The notes below the pieces were generated by a model, which ran no database searches, had not been told where the DNA came from, and saw only the letters and a list, made by a program, of their open reading frames with translations. A DNA stretch of 64,000 nucleotides, taken from positions 40,679,807 to 40,743,806 of the forward strand of contig CM070873.1 in NCBI GenBank assembly GCA_036365515.1. Reading direction: 5' to 3'. Positions 11,396 to 24,002 of the stretch are shown one piece after another. The position numbers and the translations under genes are program-made. This DNA comes from Torymus aiolomorphi. Lineage: Eukaryota > Arthropoda > Insecta > Hymenoptera > Torymidae. Position 1 is the first letter of the stretch; the number at the start of each line of letters is the position of its first letter.

Positions 11396-12539
11396 GCACA
11401 TAAAATCTTATTAATAACTATAATCTTTGATGGAAAATTTTCCTCCGTGAAGGATTTTTAATCAGTCTTTTTTACAGCAATAGAAACTGTATTAAATCGT
11501 TTTCTGAATAATAATAATCATATTAGGTTACACTTGCGAAAAGCAACAATTAGTACAACTATAATATAGACTAATACTTGTTTAAATAATTAAAAGATGG
11601 AATGTTTTATTACAATATTCAAATAACCGAAACTACAATATTTCAATTTAACAAAAGTAGAGCATTCGAAATTTTGAAAATTCAAAAAGGGGACTGCCGA
11701 CGAGTAAGAAAACTACGATCCGCAAGAAAAGACCAAAATGAGCTATACCAAAAAAAGTTTTTAAAAAATATGTCCTTCTTTGTTTTTGTATACATTCATC
11801 TATAACGTCAGTTGAGATCAGCATCTGCTTACAGTAATTTATTAATTTTTTGTTATAGGACTTTTTTGTTATAGCAAAGAATAGCAAATTTTTCAATTTT
11901 CTGTATTTTAAATATTTTCCGCCTTGAAATGTTGTAATTTTGATTATTTGAATATCGTTGATAATTCTAATTAGATGTCTTCTTAGTTAAAACAGTCGCA
12001 ACTGTAAATAATGCAATTTGATGTCACAAAATTCGTTTCTTTACTGCAAATACGACCACGTATTATATTCATGTACAAATTTATTTTATCTATCCATAAG
12101 CACTCTGATTTAGCGAGTTTCATATTCCCCGGGACCCTGACCTACACTATTAGATATGTCCGTCCACTAAAAGAATTCTCTAGTAAGTCTGACGTAATTT
12201 ACCATAAGCCTCTATTTCGACTTCGTCGATCTAGGAATTTGCTGCAACCTGAGTGAATCAATTTGAATTCCATTTTTCTTTTAAAAATTGTATGAAATCA
12301 ATGAAATTAAAATCTTATTGATTTTTTATCAATCTTTTTAATTAAACATGTCCTTGTATTATGTAAAACTATTTTGTTGTATTTGGCCTAAAGCCCGTTG
12401 ACTCGTAAAATAAAATAAAATAAAATAAATACGCAAATAAAAAGTGAACGTTCGCCCACCCATTTTCAATACTTTGATTATCAAAATACTAGAGCCTACA
12501 ATATGAATATTATGAACAGAAAATACGAGTTTATCCATC
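11396..12539. other. AT-rich non-coding stretch
   Basis: No supportable gene or RNA. A TAAAA array lies at about 12408-12427. G and C are balanced here (7 C and 7 G in 11401-11460), unlike the islands. Confidence 0.45.
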
Positions 12540-13400
12540 ACAAACTTAATTCAACTCCCATTTCAATACCCACAATTTTAAAATAAAATATATGAAACAA
12601 ACTTGCACTCCGAATGTGAAAACACGATAACGCAATCGATATCGCCACAATTCCCGTGCACTTCATTTTTTAATTTCATTCTCGACTTGATCAAGCCCAT
12701 CCTCCCTCCCCACATCCGTCATTCAATTTTTAATTAGAACACTCCGACAACGTACCACACAGTCCTCGCATCCCAAAACAAACCGAATATCATCAGCGTC
12801 ATCATCCGCCAAAAAGCTGCCGCGCCGACATTCGCTAAACAAACCGCCTGCACATTATTACGCGAGTGCCTGTAGCCCAGAGAGCGAGTGGGAACGACGA
12901 TTTTCCGACAAAGCTCGCTCGCGACGTGTAATTACGCGCGTACGCCCCAGCTGCAGCTGCGACGCGCGCGCTAATGAATCCGTTTTATCCGCGTCGCGCC
13001 GTCCCACTTCGGAAAAGTCCAATGCGCGTGTGTGTGCAGAGTACAGACACACACACACACACACATACATGTACAGAGCTCGCCGATAGACGCCATTGTG
13101 CCGCGCTGCGGCTATTCGCCCGGTGCAGCAGCGCAGTCCGGCGAGAGCTCGATAATTAATTCGGTTGGGAGGGTGGGAGGGACGGGGAAGAGAGAGAGAG
13201 TGTGCTGGCGCGATTGGCTTTGGCGTGGCTGGATGGCGGATTGGACGCGATTGAGGGCCGAGAGAGAGAGAGAGAGAGTGAGCGAGGGAAAGAGAGAGCG
13301 GCTGGAAAGTTGGTTAAGCTTGGTTGGTTTGTTTTTTTTATTTTTTGTGCTTTTTTTTTAGATGGGAAGCAGATTTTTTTAGTAGTTAATTGAAGGAATT
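12540..13400. other. GC-rich island with TAATTA cores
   Basis: The left flank is C-rich (CCCATCCTCCCTCCCC near 12698) and the right flank is G-rich (GGTTGGGAGGGTGGGAGGG near 13163) with GA repeats (13188-13200, 13260-13278). TAATTA motifs at 12929-12934 and 13153-13158 sit in GC-rich surroundings. Possible cis-regulatory element; no coding support. Confidence 0.45.
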
Positions 13401-13715
13401 TTTCGATTCTATCATTTATGTAACAGAAGGTTTCGCTTACGTTTTAACTCGAAATAGAAGACTATATATTCTACATATTTTTTTTTTAGCAAGCGTGCTC
13501 TACTGACGCACCCTAGGATCGCTTTGCTACTTGAACACATCTTTCTCGTACGTGACATTTACTTTCATCCGATAATAGTCGTTCATTTATCCATTATTCA
13601 TTCGAACCAATAGAATTTAAGTCATACTGTAAAGCTCTAGCGCGCAAGCTATTCTAACAAAAACTTTGTAACAAAAAAGATTCACTCGACTAGTTGCAGT
13701 GTGCATGATCTACAA

Positions 13716-13996
13716 TGCACGGAGAGAAATTCCATAGTTAAGATTGCTAGAGTTCGCTAGTAATTTTGTCACAGACTGACTAAAATTGACTTTTTACGAG
13801 ATTTTAAATAAATTTTACGATGCACAAAATAAATTTTACCATGTACTATTGTAATTTTTCGAATAAAAATCATAAAAATTATTTTGTGCCTCGTAAAATT
13901 TGTTAAAAATCTCGTAAAAAGTCCATTTTAGTCAGTCTGTGACAAAATTATTAGCGAACTCTAGTAATTTTAACTATGGAATTTGTCTCCGTGTGT
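13716..13996. mobile_element. MITE with CACGGAGAGAAATT terminal inverted repeats
   Basis: Nearly the whole 280 bases fold back. The left end CACGGAGAGAAATTCCATAG matches the right end CTATGGAATTTGTCTCCGTG, and GTCACAGACTGACTAAAAT mirrors ATTTTAGTCAGTCTGTGAC. Its ends match those of the larger element at 28.3 kb. No coding capacity. Confidence 0.85.
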
Positions 13997-14399
13997 AAAA
14001 TCTCCGACGCTTTGGAGGATTCAACCTCTGCCTCCAAATGATCGTTACACTTTTTAAATAAAGTGGTGAACTGGTCAACTTCGATTTACTTCCTAGTTAC
14101 TAAACGAGCAGAAACTATAGAACCTCTGGCTAACCCTGTAACTAATGAGGCTTGAATTTTATATACTCATCTATTTCCTTTTTTTTCTTTTAAGAAAAAG
14201 AAATAAAATTTAACCCTTTGTTACACAAACAGTTTTACTATCATTGTAAAAATGACTAAGAAAAGCATAGTATTATACAAACATTAACGTATTTAATATA
14301 TGTTGTTCTTATTACAATTGTAAATAATTATTTTATCCATTTAAACGCTATTTAATAAACTCAAGAAAATATCTTTAAAAATGCACTTAATAGCAAATA
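13997..14399. other. AT-rich non-coding stretch
   Basis: No feature recognised. Confidence 0.4.
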
Positions 14400-15250
14400 A
14401 TTGAAATACTGTTAAAAACACTGACCAAAACAATCCAACCTTACAATCCACACAGATCTGTCCCTTTCATCCTGCAAAGCAGGACTAATCCAATCCCTTA
14501 ATTTTATCCCATTCTCAGGTGAAACCTTCAACTTCTTCCAGCCTCAACAAAACCCCCCACAGTATACACACATCCAGATCAGCAGCCCTCGCATATATAC
14601 CTACATCCAGCCACGCCAGAGCTTTCTCGCTCCTAATTTCCGGCAACCGTAAACACACCCACACAGTTGCTGCATACGCGAGCGCACACACGTATCCTCT
14701 CTCGACCGCGCTTTTCGGCCTTTCGCCGACTCTCTCGCCGGTAGTTTCTAATTAATCAGCTAGCCGCACCGCGCGCGAATCGCCTCTCTACAGCGAACTT
14801 ACTCTCTCGCGCGCGATGTGCGGAGGGATCGGGACGCGGCGATCCCGTTGGCAACTCTTCGGCGGTTTCCTGTACGCACACACTCGTGTACGTATATATA
14901 TGTGTACAGAGAGCGGCGGTGGTGATTTTTCGCTCGCGTGTGACGGAGCTACCTACGTGTGTACCTACTAGCTACTACGATTGACAGGTGCACGCGCGCG
15001 GTCCGCTGATCGTGTAGGGAATGGGAAAGGGCGAGCGAGGGACGGTTGAGAGGGCGAATCGGGGTTGATGCTCGTGGTTTCGCGTGCGGAGTGAGTGAGT
15101 GGTGTGTGTCTGCGCTTTTATTTTTCGGACGGTGCTGTTGGCGCGGAATAACCGGTTAAAGGGGGTGGGATGGGTAGGGGATTTTAGTAAGTGACAGGGT
15201 GTCGGGTAAGGGGGTTGCGATTGCTTCGGATATAGTGAGACAAGGTTTTG
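14400..15250. other. GC-rich island with left-C / right-G skew
   Basis: C/A-rich left flank (CAATCCAACCTTACAATCC near 14431), CG-rich centre with TAATTA at 14749-14754, and G-rich right flank (GGGGGTGGGATGGGTAGGGG near 15160). No gene is supported. Confidence 0.45.
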
Positions 15251-16559
15251 TGAGTATGTTTTTTAATAGTTTGCTTTGAAATACTTCTATAAATGGACTT
15301 TTTGAGGTCATCGTAATTTCATTCCGAATGACGATTAGCACATTTTTAAGAAGTAAAAGAATTGGCTTTACCTTGGTGGAAATCCAAAACATTTTATAAC
15401 TAATAACTGACTATTTATATTAGAAACTTGCTATAAAATAGGAATTGTTCTTGTCCAGTTTCTAGCTCCCGGTGAAACGCTTTTTCCCCTATTATTTTGC
15501 CATTTAATAGATTGAAAAAGAATGAGTTTTTCGAAGACAAGCACAAGCTTGTTCTTGAGTATTTTAAAGGTATTAAAACTGATCAGTTTCTTTAGTCTGG
15601 AAATGGCTAGTAGAAGACTTACTGTTATGCGAAGGAGTGAGAGAGACATAATCAGATGGAGAAATAAAAGTTTTGTTGAATTATTCATAAAATGAGTACA
15701 ACAAATGATTTATTAGTTAATGTTATTTATTTATATTTTGGTAAGCCATCCAATGCACTTTGATGCTCTTTCATCAAAGATGAAATTAGTAAGTAAATCA
15801 AATATGAATATTTTGTTGTTACGTCAATCTAAGAAATAGGCAAATAATGGCCGAAAAATCGTTTCATCATAGCTATTAATTAACCAGTTTTACTAGCTAT
15901 TTTCTAACTTATTGGTCATTTCATATACGTGAATTTCTACCAGGGTAATATTTAGCAAAATTTCTTCTGCAATATTTAAAAATAATTTAAATGTTGAAGA
16001 AGATGCTTCAGCTTCCGTAAGTAAATTTGTTGAAATTTCAGTTCACGCAAATCATATAAATTTTATGTTATCTTGGTTTGCAGTCTGCAGTGTTTTTGTT
16101 TAATTTAAACTAAGCAATAGACGTAATTTCAACGTTCTTTTGGAAAAATTTCTTTCCAATTTCATTTTCAATAAATGACTCGTGTTATTTCATTCACATA
16201 CTGCTTCCATGGAGAGCAATAACCAGTCGTTTTTTGAAAAATTTTCTAGAATTATCGAAAATAGATAAAACGACGATGTTAGAGGCCAGTATGTTAGAGA
16301 CCTATGCTACTCTTCAACGTGTTCTTAAATCAATAAAGTATCTCATACACGTATTTCGTGCGTACGTCATCGCTTATGACATTTTTAAGACGCAGAAAAA
16401 ACCAGCCACGAAGACGAATATTTTTACATAAAATTAAAAATCCCTTATCTCGAAAGGAACTAGATTTGAAAACGATAAATAATAAAATAATTTAAGCATT
16501 TAACCGCTTCAAATAGTAATAATCTAATTAATAAACATTTTAACACTATTTCCACAAAA
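15251..16559. other. AT-rich non-coding stretch
   Basis: Short frames on both strands but no domains, splice logic or repeats worth reporting. Confidence 0.4.
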
Positions 16560-16689
16560 ATATTAAAATTCAACAAATCTCCCGAGCCGCGTTTAATTCA
16601 ACTTCCCAGCCACAAGAAACTTTCACTTCATAAGCATAATTACCAACAAAAGCCAACTCGCCCTCCTGCCAAAACACACCGCCCAGCCT

Positions 16690-16752
<63 letters not shown>

Positions 16753-17440
16753 TTTCCTCTTCGCTAGCCGGTAATTTCTCTTAAATAATCATCCGCGTCT
16801 ACGAACTTACCCACTCTCCCTCTCTCTCGGCCGCTGAACTTTCAACCCGGCATATTGAGAACCAACCCCCGTCCCTCCTCCCCCTTCTTCCTCCTCCTCG
16901 AGTAATTAACGATATTTCACCGGTAATTAAACGCATCCAATACACTCTCCTGCGGCGGCGGCGGCGAAGAGTTGCGCGCACGCTCGCTCGCTGCTCTTCT
17001 AAGACGCGCCCCGACCGCATTTTCTATGGGCGAGCCGAGCCGAAGGTGGGGGGAGAAACCGCTATTGGCCCGTCCCTTTGGCCTTTCAACGGCACACCAA
17101 TCCTTCGCCATCCATTTAAATGTTTTCCCCCTCGGAAAGAACCTAAGAGAGAGATAGATAGAGAGGAAGGGAGTGAAGAGAACGCGAGGTATAGCCGAGA
17201 ATTAACCCGTTCTCGATGAAATCGATCGATCGGAAATTCTGTGTCTCGCTGCTGATAGAGGGTGTATGTGTGTATGTACGGATGTGTGTGTGTATAGGGT
17301 TGCCGATGGTGTGTACAGCAGCATCTTTCCGCGGTGCTGTGGTTTCCAGAGTTGCGAGTAGGTATAGTAGAGGTCCAGGAGCGGACGAGTCCTGGGCACG
17401 CGTGGGTTTAGCCATGAAAAACTGCTGTATGTGATATTGG
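16560..17440. other. GC-rich island with CT array and TAATTA cores
   Basis: C-rich left side containing (CT)n at 16693-16745, TAATTA at 16903-16908 and 16924-16929, a CGG-type run GCGGCGGCGGCGGCG near 16953, and a G/T-rich right side (GTGTATGTGTGTATGTACGG near 17262). No gene is supported. Confidence 0.45.
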
Positions 17441-17664
17441 TAAGTAATTGGTATCGAAAAGATGGATTTTAAGTATCATTGCAGACTTCTACGTTGAATT
17501 TGTATTGTCATTAAAAACCGCTGCTAACTTAATTAGCAGAATGCTTTCTCAAAGAGTATCTTCAATATTTTTATGACATTTTTTTATTGCACATTTAATC
17601 CGCGTTTCATTTAATAGTTTCAAAATAGAGAAATAAAGAGGGAATTAAGCGTATTACAAGAATA

Positions 17665-18006
17665 TGCCGAAAAAGTTATTTACAATTCATATAACTATTA
17701 TATTTTTCGAAAAAGTTGCTACTTTTTCAAATTCAAAATTGTAAGTCAAAAATTGCTAGTAAGTAGTTTTGAAATGCATAATTTAGAAGAAAATAGAATA
17801 TACGTTGAGAATATCGGTCTACATTTGAGATGTAGTGCCGAAAAAGTTATTTATAATTCATAAAATTATTTAATTTTTCTAAAAAATTACTACTTTTTCA
17901 AATCCGCATTTTTAAGTCAAAAATAAGTCGTGAATAGTTTTAAAAGTCATAATTTGGAAGGAAATCGAATATAATTCAAAAATATTGGTCTCCATTTGGC
18001 ATGTCT
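17665..18006. repeat. Tandem duplication, period about 171 bp
   Basis: Two diverged copies begin with TGCCGAAAAAGTTATTTA at 17665 and 17836. Each contains CTACTTTTTCAAAT, AAGTCAAAAAT and an ending like TATTGGTCTCCATTTG. They lie just left of the 2.7-kb inverted repeat. Confidence 0.8.
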
Positions 18007-18128
18007 TTAAAAAAATTAAAAAAAAAAAAAAATTTACAAAATTGTTATTTTTTTAAAAATAAGACCTTAAAATCATCCATTTGACTCCAAAATTTAATCA
18101 GTTCTAAATTAAGAAATACCTGAGATGC

Positions 18129-20806
18129 GGGGGGGAGGGGGAGGGAGGGGTAAGAATTACAATGGTCAGAAATTCCGATAGCGAAAATCCCGATAGGTAA
18201 TTTAACCGATAGCTAAATCATCGGACTAAGGTTTTAATCGAATAGGAAAAATTCCTACGATAAAGTTATAAATGGTCAAAAGCTCCGAAAATAATTTTGA
18301 CAATGGTCAAAAGTTTTGAAAATAATTTTGACAATGGTTCATAGTAACGAAAATGAAATATCAGAAAGGCCGAATAGTTGAAACAAAAACTATCAACGGT
18401 TATATCACAGATGGGTACACATTCCGAAAGTCGGTGGTTAAACAGGCCGAAATTTCGAAAACTAATAAAACACTTCTTAAAACGTATATAAAGATATACG
18501 TTTGCGCTAGGTGCGTTAGTACAATTGATTAATCAAAGTATAAGTTGATTAAGTCAATAATCTGATTACCAATAAGCTATAAAAAAATATACATAAAACA
18601 TTGGTGAGTCAAATAAATAAAATTACGCAACTAAAAAACAAATTACGCATTGGGTTGTATTCGATACTAGTGATATTGAGCACATTTAGTATCTACATAA
18701 AGCCCCTATACAAGACTTTTATAGCACTGTTAAGTTCTATACAAATAATATTAAGAAAAAAATGAACACATATATAGTCTACACTGAGATAGTTTACACG
18801 ATTAAAATGTACATCATGTGTAGATCATATTAATGTAGATTTTAACTATGCACAATTTACCTCGATAAATAGTTTGTGTGCCGAAATTCTCTGTGTAGAC
18901 TTTATTTGTGTAGCGTCGATTAAATTCACATACTTAATTATAGGTAGTTTTTAATCAATTACAGAAAATTTGATCTCAATTGAGGGCCTGGAAACGACAA
19001 GGTACATACCGTGATTTTGCAGAAAAAGTATATCAAATTTGAAAATTGAGCAAATCGCGATTTTTAAAGAACAAGTATGTAAAGAATTGAAATGCGCATT
19101 TTTATGTGAAGAAATCAAATTTTCATCTTTATTAGTTTTATTAAAAATCCCAATAAACTGTTTTTTTTTGTGAAAAAAAAAAAGTTTAATGTAATTTTCT
19201 GTTCAACTCGCCAGAACTTCGTTCAGATCAAATATTTCGTTCAAAAATTTTTACACAATAAATTTTGTAGTATTAGGAATATCATAAACCATCGCGCAAT
19301 AATAAGGATTGATATTGAACCAAATAGCAAATTTTATAACAATTTTTTTCTTTATTTTAAACCTGTATTTTCAAATGCAAAATTTGTGTAACGAATTTTC
19401 GAATTTTTCTCTATGTATTGTTGCCAAATAGAATTTTTCGTGATTGTTACGATGAATGCTGTTGAAGGCCGCGGGCCACGTTATACGTGTTATGGCGTGC
19501 GCACGATACGAAAATTTTAGTAGTATTAAAATTTTAGTAGTAATTTTAGTTTTAGTATTTTAGTATTGTTGTTAAAAATTTGTACCATTTTTCGTGATCG
19601 TGTCGTACGCACGTCGTAATACGTGTACCGTGGCGCGCGGCCTTCAACAGCATTTATCGTAACAATCACGAAAAATTCTATTTAACAACAATATATAGAG
19701 CAAAATTCGAAAATTCGTCACACAACTTTTGCATTTGAAAATGCAGGTTTAAAATAGCGAAAAAAATTGTTATAAAATTTGCTGTTTAGTTCAATAACAA
19801 TCTCTACTATTGCGCTATGGTTTAGAATATTCCTATAATACTCCAAAATTTATTGGGTAAAAATTTCTGAATGAAATATTTGCTCTGAACGAAGTTCTGG
19901 CGAGTTGAACAGAAAATTACATTAAACTTTTTTTTTTTTTCACAAAAAAAAAAAAAAACAGTTTATTGGGATTTTTAATAAAACTAATAAAGATGAAAAT
20001 TTGATTTCTTCACATAAAAATGCGCATTTCAATTCTTTACATACTTGTTCTTTAAAAATCGCGATTTGCTCAATTTTCAAATTCGATACTTTTTCTGCAA
20101 AATCGCGGTATGTTCCTTTTCGTTTCCAGGCCCTCAATTGAGATCAAATTTTATGTAATTGATTAAAAACTACCTATAATTAAGTATGTGAATTTAATCG
20201 ACGATTTGCGGCGATATCGTACACAACTATTTTGTAAAATGCTACACAAATAAAGTCTACACAGAGAATTTCGGCACACAAACTATTTATCGAGATAAAT
20301 TGTGCACAGTTAAAATCTACATTAACATGATGTACATTTTAATCGTGTAAACTATCTCAGTGTAGACTATATATGTGTACATTGTTTCTTAATATTATTT
20401 GTGTAGAACTTAGCAGTACTATAAAAGTCCTGTATAGGGGCTTTGTGTAGATACTAAATGTGCTCAATATCACTAGTATCGTTTTCGGAATTTCGGCCTG
20501 TTTAACCATCGACTTTCGGAATTTGTACCCATCTGTGATATAACCGTTGATAGTTTTTATTTCGACTATTCGACCTTTCCGACATTTGATTTTCGTTACT
20601 ATGAACCATGTCAAAATTATTTTCGAAACTTTTGACCATTGTCAAAATTATTTTCGGATGTTTTGACCATTTATAATTTTCTCGTAGGAATTTTTCCTAT
20701 TCGATTAAAATCTTATTCCGATGATTTAGCTATCGGTTAAATTACCTATCGGAATTTTCGCTATCGGAATTTCTGACCATCGTAATTCTCACCCCCCCCC
20801 CCCCCT
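18129..20806. mobile_element. 2.7-kb long inverted repeat (giant foldback)
   Basis: The left arm (about 18129-19513, 1.38 kb) is the reverse complement of the right arm (about 19592-20806, 1.21 kb), with a loop of about 78 bases. The outer ends are G-rich on the left and C-rich on the right (18128-18150 and 20791-20806). Matched landmarks include GACAATGGTCAAAAG and GGCCGCG near the centre. The left arm has about 190 bases (18473-18662) lacking on the right; the right arm has about 40 bases near 20205-20245 lacking on the left. No intact ORF or transposase is seen. A transcript across it would form an extremely long hairpin. Confidence 0.9.
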
Positions 20807-21039
20807 ACATACATTTTTTAAAAACCTATTATTTTGAGTCAGGAACCTCAAAAACATATAGTAATTCATCAAAATCCTTGATTCGAAAATTTTCACCGTT
20901 ACAAAGCTTTTTCTTTGAGAAAAGAATAAAATATCCTTTTATTCAAATATTTCAACGAAAATAACGATGAGCAACAAAAGCAAGCAAAATTCAATTATTC
21001 ACGATAAAAAACATATTAATAAATAAAGTAATTAAATTT

Positions 21040-22280
21040 AGATTAAATTTCACACACGCGACAACAATCTTACTCGTGGACAAATTTTAAATATTCCCTC
21101 TGCTTCTCCATCCCGCATTGAAAGCTCGACCGCATGCACAAAAGCCCGGCCGGGAAAATATATAGGTTAATTCGAGATTCAATTTATCGATAACTTCATT
21201 GTCCCGCCGAAGCTCGCGCATACACATCAGATTACACCCCGCAGACTCGCGCGCTAATTAATTAACTCGCCCCTTAATTAATTAATCGCGTCACTCCGCT
21301 CCTGCACACGCACACAAAAGCGAAAAAATCGCGTTAAGGAAACCCTTTCTCCCTCACCTCCACCCCTCATACTCGTACAAAAAGCCGCCAACCTTTTCAG
21401 CTTCCGCGAGGCTAATAAAATGCGCTCGCTCTCGCATATACCTGCGTTAATCAAGTCTATGAAAGTATGAAAGAAACGTTTTTTTTTTTTTTTTTTTCAT
21501 AATCCATATCCACGCCGCGATGCATTCACTACTCTCGTCCCTCTCTCGCTCACAAGAATAATCAAGCTAATTACAATTAGCATGATTTAAAAAAGAAGAA
21601 GAAAAAGAGACGATATGTGCTTCTTTCTTTCTCTCTCTCTCTCTCTCTCTCTCTTTCCCTCTCTGATATAAGCGACAATGCGAAATTAGATGAACGACGG
21701 CGTGTCGTCGTCGTCGGTGCGAGCTTTGTAATTAGGCCCCGAGAGGAGCGTCCCTCGGGACCATCTATATGTATGTACACGAGAGAGCTTCGCAGTCGCG
21801 CAAAGCGGCCTTTTTGTGGATCGAATTATGCGGAACACGACGGCGAAACTCCTATATATACACACACACACATATGTATACACACGTACGTCCTCGTTTG
21901 TACGTCGTCGGAGGAGGGATAATGAAAATGCGCTTGGCAACGCGACTTTGTGACGACAAATGTAGCGCGCGAGCGAGCGGCGAACGATTATATATATATA
22001 TGTGTACATGCATGTACGTACGTGTATGTGAGTGGGTGGAGGGCGCGGTGAATGAGAGAGGGAGAGAGAAGCTGCTGCAGAGTAAAGGCAAATGAGGTTT
22101 CGATTCTGTAGCGCCGGTGCAGTCATTTGCTCGGAAAATGGGTGGATAAATGTCGGCGCTCGACTTTTGTGAACGAGTTACATACACACACACACACACA
22201 CAAACACACATACACACGTGTATACATTTATGAATTATTCGTTTATAAAATTTCGAATGTGTGGTTTGCTAGAGGCGAAC
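21040..22280. other. GC-rich island with TAATTAATTA clusters
   Basis: Paired TAATTAATTA blocks lie at 21255-21264 and 21275-21284 in GC-rich DNA, with more TAATT cores near 21568 and 21729. A CT array is at 21631-21654. The right part is G-rich (GTGGGTGGAGGGCGCGGTG near 22032). A CA array at 22183-22208 is an exception to the usual right-hand G/T polarity. No gene is supported. Confidence 0.45.
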
Positions 22281-22559
22281 ATTATGGTGATGTAGTTTGA
22301 CGAAAACTATATTACTATACGAAAATGTGCCAAAAAAGTAATTCCGTTCTTTAATGTTTTTTAAAGGTATAAGCATTTGTATAAAAGTTTCCCAATCAAA
22401 ATTGCATCATAATTTTGCACGTCAATTGCAACGTCTTATCGTCAAACTACATTTCAGTTCCATTGCAAGCCCAAATGTATGACAAGTAAATAAAAAGTAT
22501 CTCAATCAAATAAGTAAAATACAATTATTCAACAATAGCACAATATTGGAACTTTTCAA

Positions 22560-23240
22560 ATCAACTCTACTTTGACCATTTCCATCACATCAAACTCTCC
22601 CATTACTCACGTATATCAAACTAAAGAATCCTACTAGATACGTTGGCATTCCCGCAGCAACCCTCCTCTCCACCTACATATATAACACACTACTCGGGGC
22701 GCCGTCCCACCCACGCCCGTCCCTGCTTTTGCTCGCTCGCTCGCGCGCCCTCGCCCCGGCCGGTTTTAATTACCCCTTCCATTACGGGCGAGAGAAACCA
22801 ACCCCGTTAGCGGATTCATTTAGTCGCGTTACCATCTCTCTCGCTCTCTCGCAAAGTCGGCGCGCGCACGTTGTATATACATACATACACTGCGCGTACG
22901 CGTCCTCGAGCAGATCTAATATGCGCCGGCCAGCGAGATGTGTATCCGTGGGTATAGAGAGAGAGATGGTGAGTATATAGAAGCACACAGAGGGCTTTGG
23001 AAAATTTTCGAGGCGAAGCTCGCGCGCGCGATGTCCGACGCTGATGTGGGCTAATGAGGACGGAGTTGGCTTTGGTCGTGTGTGGGTTTTGCGAGGGAGA
23101 GAGATCTGATTAGGTGGATCGCTACGGGTAGATGTGTGTGGGATGAGGTTCGATAATTATGTCTGGGTGAGCGGAGTTTGGATGATTATTGCGGATATAG
23201 TGGAGTGGTGGTTGAGAAAATGTTTATAGCTTTGTTGTTT
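22560..23240. other. GC-rich island, strongest measured skew switch
   Basis: Hand count for 22561-22740 gives C 69 and G 21; for 23041-23220 it gives C 14 and G 74. The centre is CG-rich with TAATTA at 22767-22772 and GCGCGCGCG near 23021. No coding support. Confidence 0.55.
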
Positions 23241-24002
23241 AGTTCGTGTTTTAAGAAAGACGTGCTTTGAAAAAAGTGGCTCGGTATTATTGAGACGAGT
23301 GTAAATTTTTTATTTCAACGAAACATAAGTGCACTGTCCCAAGCGCGTTCTCCTTAGTTTAAAAACAAAGTCAACGCAAATTTCTTTCAATTAAAAGTGA
23401 ACACTACACGGAGAAAAATTGTGTGGTAAAAATTACTATTTTCGATAATACACGCGGGACCGACTCACGTTTGCATGAAAATTGCTACAATTCATACTAA
23501 AAATGTTTCTCCTCGTAGCAATTATTACATCATATGTCATATTAAGTCGCAACCGACCGACGACACTCCCGTTACCCGAGGTGTCAAGCCGCAGCACGTT
23601 ATACACCAAGGTCTCCCGTCAGATAAGGGGGATCGGATCTTAATAGGGCGAATCCGCGCGCGCGTCTTGAGACGTCAGGTGCTGCGGCGGAGGCTGCCTT
23701 TAGATCCGGCCAAGTGGCCACTTGAGGCGGCGGGATTGAACACTAAACGCACGACGCGTCCTTGTGTCGTGTGTGTACATATATAGGTGCGTGTATAAAC
23801 CGGGGGTGGTTCGTACATTGCAACACGTGATTGAATTAGTTGGGGTGTTATTGTTTTACGGGAGAATGTAGATTTTGTTTTTTTTTTTTTAAAGTTGTTT
23901 GAATCTTGTATTTTATTTCTATTTCTATAGGATGGGTTAATCAGGGTAGTAAGCTTTTTCGATAGATGCAAGAACGAAATTACGGGGAGTCAGAGTCATC
24001 TC
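23241..24002. other. Solo MITE end plus small GC-rich island
   Basis: ACACGGAGAAAAATT followed by GTGGTAAAAATTAC at about 23406-23440 looks like a single terminus of the CACGGAGA element family; no partner end was found. At 23480-23850 there is a smaller island, C-rich on the left and G/T-rich on the right (CCGGGGGTGGTTCG near 23799). Confidence 0.4.

Noticed and set aside
19940..20137. 65-codon minus-strand frame in the right arm of the giant inverted repeat
   Set aside because: The mirrored copy in the left arm is frame-broken, there is no known domain, and the composition is that of the surrounding repeat.
18129..20806. Giant inverted repeat as a CRISPR array or viral insertion
   Set aside because: There are no spaced direct repeats, no cas-like or viral genes, and the symmetry is inverted, not direct.
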